Assembly: GCA_016926475.1 (NCBI GenBank)
Contig: JAFGON010000043.1
Coordinates: 1-14,766 of the forward strand
From: a candidate division WOR-3 bacterium
GTDB lineage: Bacteria; SDB-A
Direction: 5' to 3'
DNA: 14,766 nt
The notes below the pieces were generated by a model. It was not told the origin of the DNA. It saw nothing but the letters and a program-made list of their open reading frames with translations, and searched no databases. This document shows positions 7,518 through 14,657 of the stretch, in pieces (position 1 is the stretch's first letter; each line of letters begins with the position of its first letter). The position numbers and the translations under genes were made by a program.

Positions 7518-10500
7518 CTATTTTTTACCTTGCCTCTGCTTTTTTTTACCTTTCTCGATTTCAACATTCATACAAAGACCGTTTAGCTCTTTTACAAGAA
7601 CATTGAAAGAAGCAGGTAATCCGGGCTCTGGCGGATTATCTCCCTTGATGATGCTCTCATACATTTTTGTTCGGCCGTTTATGTCGTCGGATTTCACGGT
7701 CAACATCTCCTGAAGAGTGTAAGCCGCACCGTAAGCTTCTAGAGCCCATACCTCCATTTCTCCGAATCTTTGACCCCCGAAATGGGCTTTTCCGCCGAGT
7801 GGCTGTTGAGTGATCATGGAATATGGGCCTATGCTCCTGGCGTGTATTTTGTCGTCAACCATGTGCCCGAGCTTCAACATATACATGTAACCAACTGTTA
7901 TCTCTCCATCGATCAGTTGTCCAGTTACTCCGTCTTTAAGGGAAACCTTGCCCGATTTTGGAAGTTTTGCCTTTTCAAGGAGACCCTCAATTTCATCTAC
8001 TGAAATCCCGTCGAAAACCGGAGTTGCGATTTTAATATTCAGTTTTTTAGCCGCCCAACCGAGATGGGTTTCTAGAACTTGACCAATATTCATACGAGAA
8101 GGAACTCCAAGAGGGTTCAAAATAACGTCCACTGGCGTTCCATCCTCCATGTAGGGCATGTCTTCTTCAGGGACTATTATTGAGACAACGCCTTTGTTTC
8201 CGTGTCTTCCAGACATTTTATCGCCTACGGAAAGTTTCCTTTTTTCCGCGACGTATACATCGATTCTTTTTAAAAGACCGTGCGGAAGATCATCTCCTTG
8301 TCTGAGAACCTCTACTTCGTTGTTTCTGCATCTTTCATATTCCTGAATAATGTTCTTCGACTCGAAAAGTATTTTAGAAAGTATAGAAATATCGCTTTTA
8401 GGTTTATCCATAATCGAGATTTCATCCCAATCGGTTTCTCTTATTGTTTTGGCGGTTATTTTTTTGCCTTTCGCAATTATTGTGTTGCCATGGAAATCTT
8501 CTATGTCGTTTTGAAGAATCACTCCGTCAAAAACCTGGACAATCTTGTCTGTCCTCTCTTTTTTATGTTCGTGTATTTTTTTGTTGTAAAAATCCTCGAT
8601 TTCCTTGATTTTCTTCTCGTTAGTCTTTTTTTCGTTGGTGGACTGGGTTTTTCTGCTCAAAACCTGAACGTCTATCACGACGCCCTGAACCCCAGGAGGA
8701 ACACGGAGAGAAGTGTCTCTTACATCCGCAGCTTTCTCTCCGAAAATGGCTTTTAAAAGTTTTTCCTGAGGGGTCAACTCGGTTTCGCCTTTCGGCGTGA
8801 CTTTCCCGACAAGAATGTCGTCCGGGCCAACCTCAGCGCCTATCCTGATTACTCCGCCTTCATCGAGGTTTCTCGTAGCTTCTTCCCCGACGTTCGGTAC
8901 TTCTCTGGTTATCTCTTCAGGTCCGAGTTTTGTCTCCCTGACTTCAACGTTGAATTTGTTTATCGTCACTGAGGTAAACGCATCTTCTTTTATCAACTTT
9001 TCGCTTATGATAATCGCGTCTTCGAAGTTGTATCCCCTCCAAGACATTAAGGCGACTAGAACGTTTCTTCCCAAGGCGAGTTCCCCGCCGTCTGAAGAAG
9101 TGCTGTCGGCTATTACCTGCTTTTCTTTGACTTTGTCTCCGACTTTTACTATCGGTCTCTGATTTACACAGGTGTTTTGGTTTGTCATTTTATATTTCTG
9201 CAGCTTGTAAACATCCAGATCTTTTTCTCCAAACACTAAGGGCGAAGTTTTATCAGGTTGAATTCTAATCTCTTCAGAATTGGCAAAAACCACTTCTCCT
9301 TTTCTCTTTGCGGTTAAAACAGTATGAGAATCTATTGCTACGACCTTTTCTAAGCCTGTTCCTACTAGAGGAGCTTCCGGTTTTACGAGTGGGACGGCTT
9401 GTCTTTGCATATTAGATCCCATCAGAGCCCTGTTGGCCTCATCATGTTCCATAAAAGGAATCAGAGCCGCAGAAACACTCAAAATCTGCGCGGGATGAGC
9501 ATCCATGTAATCGACCTGATCTTTTGTGACAACAGGATAATCATCCATATACCTGGTCACGAGCTCTTCGTTTATCAACTTTCCATTTTCTTCGATAGGT
9601 TCGTTTGCCTGCGCGATGATGAATTTATCTTCGGTGTGAGGAGATAAATATTCGTAATCGTTTTGAACTTTGCTTTTTTCAACTTTTCTATAGGGAGTTT
9701 CAATGAAACCATATTCGTTTATTTTTGAATACAAAGCTAAAGATGTAATCAGCCCTATGTTTGGTCCTTCAGGGGTTTCAATCGGGCAAAGCCTGCCGTA
9801 ATGAGAATGGTGAACATCTCTCACCTCAAATCCCGCGGTATCTCGGGTCAATCCATCGGGTCCCAGGGCGCTCAACCTTCTCTTGTGGGTAATCTCAGCC
9901 AAGGGATTTGTCTGCTCCATGTATTGAGAGAGCTGACTCAATCCGAAAAACGCCATCAAAGTACTGCTTACATGTCTTGAGTTGAACAGCATCTGGGGTA
10001 CAATTTTCTTCGGGTCGCTTTCGAGCATCAATCTGTCTTTCAAGCTTTTGACAACTCTGAGCATCGCCGTGTTGAATTGGTCTTCCAACAACTCTCCGAC
10101 TCTCCTGACCTGTCTGTTTCCGAGATGATCTATATCGTCCACTTCGAGATTTTTGTTTTTATCGAGAAGTCCGAAAAGGTATTCCAAGATGTGCAAAAAG
10201 TCTTCAGGGCAAAGTGAAAGGGTTTTTTCATCCGGCACTTTGCCGAGTTTATCTTTCATCATTTTTCTTCCGACAGCGCCCAAATTATACCTTTTCGGAG
10301 AAAAATACATGGTGTTAATGAAATCAATCGCGGCTTCGGAATTCGAAGGATCGGTTGTCCTGAGAAATTTGTAAACATATTCTGCGGCTTCTTCTCGGGT
10401 CACTCTTTTTTTTGCTTTGGTGAAAGTTTTTTTTAAAACTTCAAGAGCGGGTAAATTTTCTTCTTTAATGATTTTCAATTCTTTTGTTCCGAAAAGATTA

Positions 10501-11309
10501 AGCATGTCGAGGGAACCGGCTGTCAGTTCAGATCCTGAAAACATGACTGTTTCACCGGAATTGGGATCCAAAATATCCTCAGCTATTACTCTGCCTATAA
10601 GTTTTTCAGATTGTTTTCCGCTAAACTTAGCTATTTTAACCGTTTCTGATCCGAAAAATTTTTCGTAGATCTCCCCTTGGTCGCCGAGTCCTATTGCCTG
10701 AAGCCAGATTGTCAAAGGGAAGTGCCTTCTTCTGTCGAGGCTTATGCTCAATGTTTCGTTGTGATCAAGGTTTATGTCAATCCAGGTGCCCTTTTGAGGT
10801 ATTATTTGGGCGACAATCAGCATTTTACCGGTATGGTGGTATTCGACGTTGAAGAACACCCCCGGGCTTCTGTGAACTTGCGAAACAATGACTCTTTCAA
10901 CTCCGTTTATAATAAAGCTCGCCTTATTAGTCATGACAGGCAGATCACAGAGAAAGACATCCTGCTCACGAATCTCATCGATTGATTCGTTTTTTTTGTC
11001 TTTTATCGCAATTTGTAGTTTGATTTTTAACGGTGCTGCGTATGATTTTCCTTTCCTAATGCACTCCTCAGGATTGTACTTAGGTGGGTCTATTTCATAA
11101 TTGACAAATCTCAGCTCGCATCTGCCCTGTTGGTCCTCGATGGGAAAAAAATCCTGCAAAACAGCCTGTAGTCCGATATTTTTCCTTTTATTCTGCGGAA
11201 CGCCTTTTTGTATGAAATTTGCGAATGATTCTCTCTGAACATCGAGGAGGTCAGGTATGGGCAAAGGTGCTTTTAATTTACCATAATTAATTCTTTCACC
11301 ATTTGTCAA
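7518..11309 (-). CDS. rpoB: DNA-directed RNA polymerase subunit beta (probable TTG start)
   Basis: Catalytic beta subunit, 1263 residues from the chosen TTG. The rifampicin region (about 456-487) reads LSQLSQYMEQTNPLAEITHK then RRLSALGP. Also visible are GRLCPIETPEGPNIGLI (about 505-521), the WRGYNFEDAI segment (about 757-766), the active-site GDKMSGRHGNKG (about 1029-1040) and the C-terminal FGGQRFGEMEVWALEAYGAA clamp segment. A lysine- and glutamate-rich helical insert (about 887-996) corresponds to the variable beta-i9/SI2 region. An ATG at 11319-11321 would add four residues, but it overlaps the GGAGG and has no ribosome binding site of its own. The TTG at 11307-11309 has GGAGG five bases upstream, so it is preferred. 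The stop is TAG. A 131-base control gap precedes the gene. Confidence 0.96.
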   Translation of the reverse strand: MTNGERINYGKLKAPLPIPDLLDVQRESFANFIQKGVPQNKRKNIGLQAVLQDFFPIEDQQGRCELRFVNYEIDPPKYNPEECIRKGKSYAAPLKIKLQIAIKDKKNESIDEIREQDVFLCDLPVMTNKASFIINGVERVIVSQVHRSPGVFFNVEYHHTGKMLIVAQIIPQKGTWIDINLDHNETLSISLDRRRHFPLTIWLQAIGLGDQGEIYEKFFGSETVKIAKFSGKQSEKLIGRVIAEDILDPNSGETVMFSGSELTAGSLDMLNLFGTKELKIIKEENLPALEVLKKTFTKAKKRVTREEAAEYVYKFLRTTDPSNSEAAIDFINTMYFSPKRYNLGAVGRKMMKDKLGKVPDEKTLSLCPEDFLHILEYLFGLLDKNKNLEVDDIDHLGNRQVRRVGELLEDQFNTAMLRVVKSLKDRLMLESDPKKIVPQMLFNSRHVSSTLMAFFGLSQLSQYMEQTNPLAEITHKRRLSALGPDGLTRDTAGFEVRDVHHSHYGRLCPIETPEGPNIGLITSLALYSKINEYGFIETPYRKVEKSKVQNDYEYLSPHTEDKFIIAQANEPIEENGKLINEELVTRYMDDYPVVTKDQVDYMDAHPAQILSVSAALIPFMEHDEANRALMGSNMQRQAVPLVKPEAPLVGTGLEKVVAIDSHTVLTAKRKGEVVFANSEEIRIQPDKTSPLVFGEKDLDVYKLQKYKMTNQNTCVNQRPIVKVGDKVKEKQVIADSTSSDGGELALGRNVLVALMSWRGYNFEDAIIISEKLIKEDAFTSVTINKFNVEVRETKLGPEEITREVPNVGEEATRNLDEGGVIRIGAEVGPDDILVGKVTPKGETELTPQEKLLKAIFGEKAADVRDTSLRVPPGVQGVVIDVQVLSRKTQSTNEKKTNEKKIKEIEDFYNKKIHEHKKERTDKIVQVFDGVILQNDIEDFHGNTIIAKGKKITAKTIRETDWDEISIMDKPKSDISILSKILFESKNIIQEYERCRNNEVEVLRQGDDLPHGLLKRIDVYVAEKRKLSVGDKMSGRHGNKGVVSIIVPEEDMPYMEDGTPVDVILNPLGVPSRMNIGQVLETHLGWAAKKLNIKIATPVFDGISVDEIEGLLEKAKLPKSGKVSLKDGVTGQLIDGEITVGYMYMLKLGHMVDDKIHARSIGPYSMITQQPLGGKAHFGGQRFGEMEVWALEAYGAAYTLQEMLTVKSDDINGRTKMYESIIKGDNPPEPGLPASFNVLVKELNGLCMNVEIEKGKKKQRQGKK

Positions 11310-11314
11310 TTTTA

Positions 11315-11319
11315 CCTCC
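11315..11319 (-). promoter_or_regulatory. Ribosome binding site deciding the rpoB start
   Basis: Minus-strand GGAGG lies inside the sequence that an ATG start at 11321 would translate as MEV. Five bases separate it from the TTG at 11309. No purine-rich site precedes the ATG, where the upstream bases are AT-rich. Confidence 0.72.
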
Positions 11320-11357
11320 ATGAAAATTATTCAAAGTCAGATAAATAGAAAGAAACA

Positions 11358-11382
11358 TCTCAGGGGGAAAAAACCCCTGAGA
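11358..11382 (-). terminator. Hairpin attenuator between rplL and rpoB
   Basis: TCTCAGGGG and CCCCTGAGA form a perfect nine-base-pair, GC-rich stem with a seven-base loop (TTTTTTC on the transcribed strand). It is followed by a T-rich but interrupted stretch (TGTTTCTTTC). This looks like an intrinsic terminator of reduced efficiency. A partial terminator between rplL and rpoB is well known in Escherichia coli, where it lowers polymerase synthesis relative to ribosomal proteins. That parallel supports the call. Confidence 0.75.
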
Positions 11383-11394
11383 CACCTCTTGAAG

Positions 11395-11422
11395 AATATA
11401 AAAGCAACATCAAGCCATTCAA
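11395..11422 (-). promoter_or_regulatory. Candidate internal rpoB promoter
   Basis: TTGAAT (11417-11422) and TATATT (11395-11400) are separated by 16 bases. The -35 matches 4 of 6 and the -10 matches 5 of 6 of the sigma-70 consensus. Initiation would fall near 11388, only a few bases before the attenuator hairpin, so transcripts from it would begin with that stem. The position is sensible for an rpoBC-specific promoter, but a match of this quality can arise by chance. Confidence 0.3.
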
Positions 11423-11440
11423 TAAGGGATATTACCCGGT

Positions 11441-11824
11441 TTATTTTATCTCTATAACAGCTCCTGCTGCTTCTAACTGTTTTTTCATATCATCGGCTTC
11501 TTTCTTTGTAATGCCTTCTTTAATTTTTGCCGGAATACCTTCAACGAGATCTTTAGCTTCTTTCAGACCCAAGCCCGTTATAGCTCTGACTTCTTTGATT
11601 ACCGGAATCTTTTTGTCTCCGTATTCTTTCAGGATAACATCAAATTCGGTTTTTTCCTCTTGCTCTTCCGCAGACTGAGCAGGCATTGAACCAGCGGCCA
11701 TTTGGACAACCGGCGCAGCAGCGGACACTCCGAACACGGTTTCCATCTCTTTTATGAGCTCGGAAAGTTCCATTACTGTGAGCCCTTTAACTAGTTCCAA
11801 TATTTGTTTGGTAGCCTCAGACAT
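11441..11824 (-). CDS. rplL: 50S ribosomal protein L7/L12
   Basis: L7/L12 forms the flexible stalk dimers that recruit EF-Tu, EF-G and other GTPases. The 127-residue length is normal. The N-terminal dimerisation helices (about 1-35, [20 protein letters not shown]), an alanine-rich hinge (about 35-55) and the C-terminal factor-binding domain (about 58-127, with [19 protein letters not shown]) are in the expected order. The hinge contains several methionines and glutamines and is otherwise ordinary. The ATG has GGGAGG six bases upstream, and that site directly adjoins the rplJ stop. The gene lies 11 bases after rplJ and is followed by the attenuator region before rpoB. It is needed in several copies per ribosome, which fits a strong ribosome binding site. 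Confidence 0.97.
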   Translation of the reverse strand: MSEATKQILELVKGLTVMELSELIKEMETVFGVSAAAPVVQMAAGSMPAQSAEEQEEKTEFDVILKEYGDKKIPVIKEVRAITGLGLKEAKDLVEGIPAKIKEGITKKEADDMKKQLEAAGAVIEIK

Positions 11825-11835
11825 CTAATACCTCC

Positions 11836-12366
11836 CTATTCTGTTTTATTATTTTCTTTACTTTCTTTTATCGCAGTCATGACCCTGAGAAATCCAGACA
11901 GAATGTTGTTTCCCACTGCCATAAAACTTGATATTGGAGCCGCAAAAGTCCCCGTCAATTGACCGAGCAGGACTTCTTTGGGCGGAAGATCAGCTATCTT
12001 TTCAATCTCTTCTTTCGAAACCGATTTCCCCTCCAGAAAACCGCCTTTGATAATAGGAAAACCAACTTGTGAAAAGTTTTCTTTGATTATTTTCGCCGGT
12101 AATACTGGGTCTTGATAGCCTATTGCAATCGCAGTTGGTCCCGTCAGAATTTCTTCCATTCCAGAGAAACCGTTTTTTTCAAGAGCCAATTTCGTCATTG
12201 TATTTTTTACAACTTTAAAATGCAATCCGGCATCTCTGACTTTTTTTCTGAAAGACGTCATTTGAGCGACTGTCATTCCTTTATAATCGCTTATATATAT
12301 AGCTTTCGCGTCTTTCATTTTTTGCATCAGTTCTTCAACTTGATTCATTTTTTCCTGTGTTGGCAT
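11836..12366 (-). CDS. rplJ: 50S ribosomal protein L10
   Basis: L10 (uL10) anchors the L7/L12 dimers to the large subunit and in many bacteria represses its own operon when unassembled. The protein is 176 residues from the ATG at 12364-12366. The N-terminal rRNA-binding domain shows AKAIYISDYKGMTVAQMTSF, then the conserved VVKNTMTKLALE and TGPTAIAI. The C-terminal helix that binds L7/L12 is visible as the segment ending in SGFLRVMTAIKESKEN. AAGGAG six bases before this ATG rules out the in-frame upstream TTG (12385-12387), which lies before the binding site. The stop is TAG. Only 23 bases separate it from rplA, so a long L10-binding leader like that of Escherichia coli would have to lie within rplA. 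Confidence 0.96.
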   Translation of the reverse strand: MPTQEKMNQVEELMQKMKDAKAIYISDYKGMTVAQMTSFRKKVRDAGLHFKVVKNTMTKLALEKNGFSGMEEILTGPTAIAIGYQDPVLPAKIIKENFSQVGFPIIKGGFLEGKSVSKEEIEKIADLPPKEVLLGQLTGTFAAPISSFMAVGNNILSGFLRVMTAIKESKENNKTE

Positions 12367-12372
12367 TTTACG

Positions 12373-12378
12373 CTCCTT
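12373..12378 (-). promoter_or_regulatory. Ribosome binding site fixing the rplJ start
   Basis: Minus-strand AAGGAG followed by six bases and the ATG at 12366. It selects this codon over the TTG 21 bases upstream. Confidence 0.75.
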
Positions 12379-12389
12379 GCTTTTCAATA

Positions 12390-13094
12390 TCAGCGGGAAG
12401 GTTGAATCACGTCCGCAGTGCTGATTTTCACACTCGGACCCATTGTAGGGCTGAGATAAACAGATTTTATAAAAGTTCCCTTTACTGAAGCCGGTTTACT
12501 TTTGACAAGTTCTCTTACAAATTCGTTGACGTTATCGAAAAGATTTTCCGTGGGGAAAGACATTTTCCCTACGGGGACATTGATATTTCCGGATTTGTCG
12601 TTCTTGAATTCTATTCTGCCTTTTTTAATTTCTTCGACAACTTCCTTGACATTCATGGTCACCGTTCCAAGTTTTGGATTAGGCATAAGGCCTCTTGGTC
12701 CGAGTATTTTTCCTATCATACCGACTTTTCCCATCATCTGTGGAACAGCGACGACAGCGTTAAAATCGAGCCAATTTTCTTTTTTGATCTTGTCAATATA
12801 TTCATCTCCTCCGACGTAATCAGCACCAGCTTCCTGAGCTTCCTGTGCCTTGTCGCCGGTTGCGAAAACCAGCACCTTGACATTTTTGCCTGTCCCGTGC
12901 GGAAGAACTACGCTGCCTCTGACGAGTTGATCAGATTTTCTAGGGTCAATGCCTAATTTGATTGAAACTTCAAGAGTCTCGTCAAATTTTGCGTTGGCAA
13001 GATTTTTTACCTTCTCCATCCCTTCTTTGAGGAGATACTCCTGTTTAGAAGAGTGTTCTTTTATAAGATTTTCGTACCTTTTTCCGTGCTTCAT
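12390..13094 (-). CDS. rplA: 50S ribosomal protein L1
   Basis: L1 (uL1) forms the mobile stalk that helps release deacylated tRNA from the E site, and in many bacteria it represses rplKA translation. The 234-residue length is normal. The family signature is clear: ETLEVSIKLGIDPRKSDQLV near residue 40, RGSVVLPHGTGK, then KILGPRGLMPNPKLGTVT in the middle and the C-terminal KGTFIKSVYLSPTMGPSVKI. The ATG at 13092-13094 has AAGGA four bases upstream. That site is formed by the last codons and TGA stop of rplK, and only one base separates the two genes, so translation is very likely coupled. The two proteins are normally made in equal amounts. Confidence 0.97.
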   Translation of the reverse strand: MKHGKRYENLIKEHSSKQEYLLKEGMEKVKNLANAKFDETLEVSIKLGIDPRKSDQLVRGSVVLPHGTGKNVKVLVFATGDKAQEAQEAGADYVGGDEYIDKIKKENWLDFNAVVAVPQMMGKVGMIGKILGPRGLMPNPKLGTVTMNVKEVVEEIKKGRIEFKNDKSGNINVPVGKMSFPTENLFDNVNEFVRELVKSKPASVKGTFIKSVYLSPTMGPSVKISTADVIQPSR

Positions 13095-13095
13095 T

Positions 13096-13536
13096 TCATC
13101 CTTCTTCCACTAATATTCCCATGCTTCTGGCAGTTCCTTTGACCATACTCATAGCTTTTTCAACAGAAGACGCGGTCATGTCTTGGTATTTCCTTTCGGC
13201 AATAACCCTGACTTCTTCTGATGATACGGTGGCGACTTTATTTTTATTGGGTTCGCCTGACCCTTTTGCAATTTTAGCGCTTTTTTTCAAAAGCACGGCA
13301 ACAGGCGGAGCTTTGACCTCGAATGTAAACGTTTTATCCTTGAAAACCGTAATTACCGTAGGCAAAGGCAGAGGATCCTGACCTCCGGTTTTAGCATTGA
13401 AAGTCTTGATAAATTCCGGAATGTTCACCCCGGCTTGACCAAGCGCCGGACCCAAAGGGGGTGCGGGAGTAGCTTGCCCTGCGGGTATCTGAAGTTTGAT
13501 TATCGCCTGTATTTGCTTCTTCTTTGCTTTTGCCAT
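13096..13536 (-). CDS. rplK: 50S ribosomal protein L11
   Basis: L11 (uL11) binds the GTPase-associated centre of 23S rRNA, takes part in factor-dependent GTP hydrolysis and RelA activation, and is part of the thiostrepton site. The protein has 146 residues. Its N-terminal domain contains the proline-rich [20 protein letters not shown] (about 19-38), the loop contacted by thiostrepton in other species. Further on are [17 protein letters not shown] and the C-terminal RNA-binding domain ending [20 protein letters not shown] lies five bases before the ATG. The nusG stop is 15 bases upstream, so any L1 autoregulatory target would have to overlap nusG or the rplK start. The stop TGA is one base from the rplA ATG. 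Confidence 0.97.
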   Translation of the reverse strand: MAKAKKKQIQAIIKLQIPAGQATPAPPLGPALGQAGVNIPEFIKTFNAKTGGQDPLPLPTVITVFKDKTFTFEVKAPPVAVLLKKSAKIAKGSGEPNKNKVATVSSEEVRVIAERKYQDMTASSVEKAMSMVKGTARSMGILVEEG

Positions 13537-13551
13537 CGAAGTCCCCTTTTT

Positions 13552-14181
13552 TTATACTGGTTGAGCGTCGATAAAATCGACTTCGACCGGTGTAGATCTT
13601 CCGAATATAGTCACGACAACTTTTAATCTCTGTTTTTCCTCGTTGACATTTTCAACAACACCTATAAAATCCGAAAACGGACCGCTTACTATTTTAACGC
13701 TGTCGTTCACTGCAAAAGGAGCAGTGAGTTTGACAATCTTATCCCCTTCTTCCCTTAACTGTTTTAGTTCTCCTTCTTCGAGGCTTTTAAGGGGTATCGG
13801 ATTTTTTCCGCCCAAGAAACTTATTACGTTGGGTAAATCCGTAATCCTGTTTAACACCTCTTTATCAGGTTTCATTCTAATGAAGATGTAACCTGGGTAA
13901 AGGTTTTTTGGCTTTACGACCCTTTTGGCTGATTTACTGCTTCTGACGACTTTTGAGCTCTTTTTTATCGGTGTGTAAATCTCGTGAATGAATTTTCCTA
14001 ATTCCGCGTTTTCCCTGATAATCTCCGAGATCATTTTTTCCACTTTCTTTTCTGAACCCGAATAAACATGTACCGTGAACCATTTTACTTCCGAATCCAC
14101 TATTTCAGGCTCTGAATTCTCGCTTTCCGTATTTCCGGAATCTTTGTCTTCCATGTTGTCTTTCAAGTCGTCAAAATTCAT
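13552..14181 (-). CDS. nusG: Transcription termination/antitermination protein NusG with acidic N-terminal extension
   Basis: NusG binds RNA polymerase, reduces pausing, and links it to the leading ribosome or to Rho. The protein has 209 residues against about 180 in Escherichia coli. The NGN domain begins near residue 34 (WFTVHVYSGSEKKVEKM) and includes the typical KNLYPGYIFIRM. The C-terminal KOW domain includes VSGPFSDFIGVVENVNEEKQ and VVVTIFGRSTPVEVDF. The difference in length is an N-terminal stretch of about 33 residues rich in Asp, Glu, Ser and Asn with no predicted fold. The start ATG is one base from the secE stop, with only a weak GTGAG-type site, so coupling to secE is likely. A second in-frame ATG at codon 10 is possible and would shorten the tail. 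Confidence 0.95.
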   Translation of the reverse strand: MNFDDLKDNMEDKDSGNTESENSEPEIVDSEVKWFTVHVYSGSEKKVEKMISEIIRENAELGKFIHEIYTPIKKSSKVVRSSKSAKRVVKPKNLYPGYIFIRMKPDKEVLNRITDLPNVISFLGGKNPIPLKSLEEGELKQLREEGDKIVKLTAPFAVNDSVKIVSGPFSDFIGVVENVNEEKQRLKVVVTIFGRSTPVEVDFIDAQPV

Positions 14182-14182
14182 T

Positions 14183-14386
14183 TTATCTCACTACCAGACT
14201 TACAAGAGTTGTAAAAATCCTGTCGAAAATCCCGATAAACACCGCCAGTAAAATCGACACAAAAATCACCACCATTGTCGAATCCCATAGTTCCTGTCTG
14301 GATGGCCAAGATACTCTTCCAAGCTCCTGTTTCGATTCAAAAAGAAAATTTTTAATCTTTTTGATAAATTGCAAAATGGCCTTCAT
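14183..14386 (-). CDS. secE: Preprotein translocase subunit SecE
   Basis: SecE clamps SecY in the SecYEG inner-membrane export channel. The 67-residue protein is the short single-span form found in most bacteria, not the three-span form of enterics. An amphipathic N-terminal segment (IKKIKNFLFESKQELGRVSW) leads into the conserved WPSRQELWDST motif (about 27-37), followed by one transmembrane segment (about 38-61, VVIFVSILLAVFIGIFD). A GGAAGGAAG ribosome binding site precedes the ATG. The gene sits between tRNA-Trp and nusG, the standard secE-nusG pairing, and its TAA is one base from the nusG ATG. Confidence 0.95.
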   Translation of the reverse strand: MKAILQFIKKIKNFLFESKQELGRVSWPSRQELWDSTMVVIFVSILLAVFIGIFDRIFTTLVSLVVR

Positions 14387-14415
14387 TTATCTTCCTTCCG
14401 ACGATTTGTTTTTAT

Positions 14416-14489
14416 CAGGCCTGGCAGGATTCGAACCTGCAACCACCGGATTTGGAGTCCGACGCTCTGCCAGTTAGAGCTACAGGCCT
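14416..14489 (-). tRNA. trnW: tRNA-Trp (CCA anticodon)
   Basis: A complete 74-base cloverleaf is visible. The acceptor stem pairs AGGCCTG with CAGGCCT, the D arm is GCTC/GAGC, the anticodon arm is TCGGA-CTCCAAA-TCCGG with one wobble pair, and the T arm is GCAGG-TTCGAAT-CCTGC. The anticodon CCA reads the tryptophan codon UGG. The A1-U72 pair and G73 discriminator agree with bacterial tRNA-Trp identity. The 3' CCA is not encoded: the bases after G73 are ATA, so CCA must be added after processing. The tRNA lies inside the protein-coding operon, one base after the rpmG stop and 29 bases before secE, so it is probably cut out of the long transcript by RNase P and a 3' nuclease. Confidence 0.96.
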
Positions 14490-14490
14490 A

Positions 14491-14643
14491 TTATTTCGTT
14501 TCCTTATGACTTACTCTTTTGTTGCAAAAAGGGCAGTACTTGACATACTCGACCCTGCCGGTATGTTTTTTCTTGTTCTTCTTAGTTGTGTAATTTCTTC
14601 TCTTGCATTCGTTGCAAGCGAGGACGATTATTTCTCTTGGCAT
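14491..14643 (-). CDS. rpmG: 50S ribosomal protein L33 (zinc-binding form)
   Basis: L33 (bL33) is a small protein of the large subunit near the E site. The 50-residue translation starts [20 protein letters not shown], continues through [10 protein letters not shown] and [13 protein letters not shown], and ends HKETK. Two CxxC pairs (C10/C13 and C37/C40) make this the four-cysteine, zinc-binding form, which many bacteria replace with a cysteine-free paralogue under zinc starvation. AAAGG lies eight bases before the ATG. It is 14 bases downstream of tuf and its TAA stop is one base from the 5' end of tRNA-Trp, matching the frequent tuf-rpmG-trnW-secE order. I saw no second rpmG in this window. 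Confidence 0.95.
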   Translation of the reverse strand: MPREIIVLACNECKRRNYTTKKNKKKHTGRVEYVKYCPFCNKRVSHKETK

Positions 14644-14657
14644 TTTTAAAACCTTTC

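Noticed and set aside
8280-8756. Plus-strand open frame of 158 codons
   Set aside because: It is antisense to the K/E-rich insert of rpoB, which makes F- and L-rich frames on the other strand. No independent coding evidence.
11310-11321. rpoB starting at ATG 11319-11321
   Set aside because: It has no ribosome binding site and its first codons contain the GGAGG that serves the TTG at 11309. Kept as an alternative only.
12367-12389. Escherichia coli-style L10 leader (operator) between rplA and rplJ
   Set aside because: The gap is only 23 bases, too short for the known long structured leader. Any such target would lie inside rplA and I could not fold it reliably.
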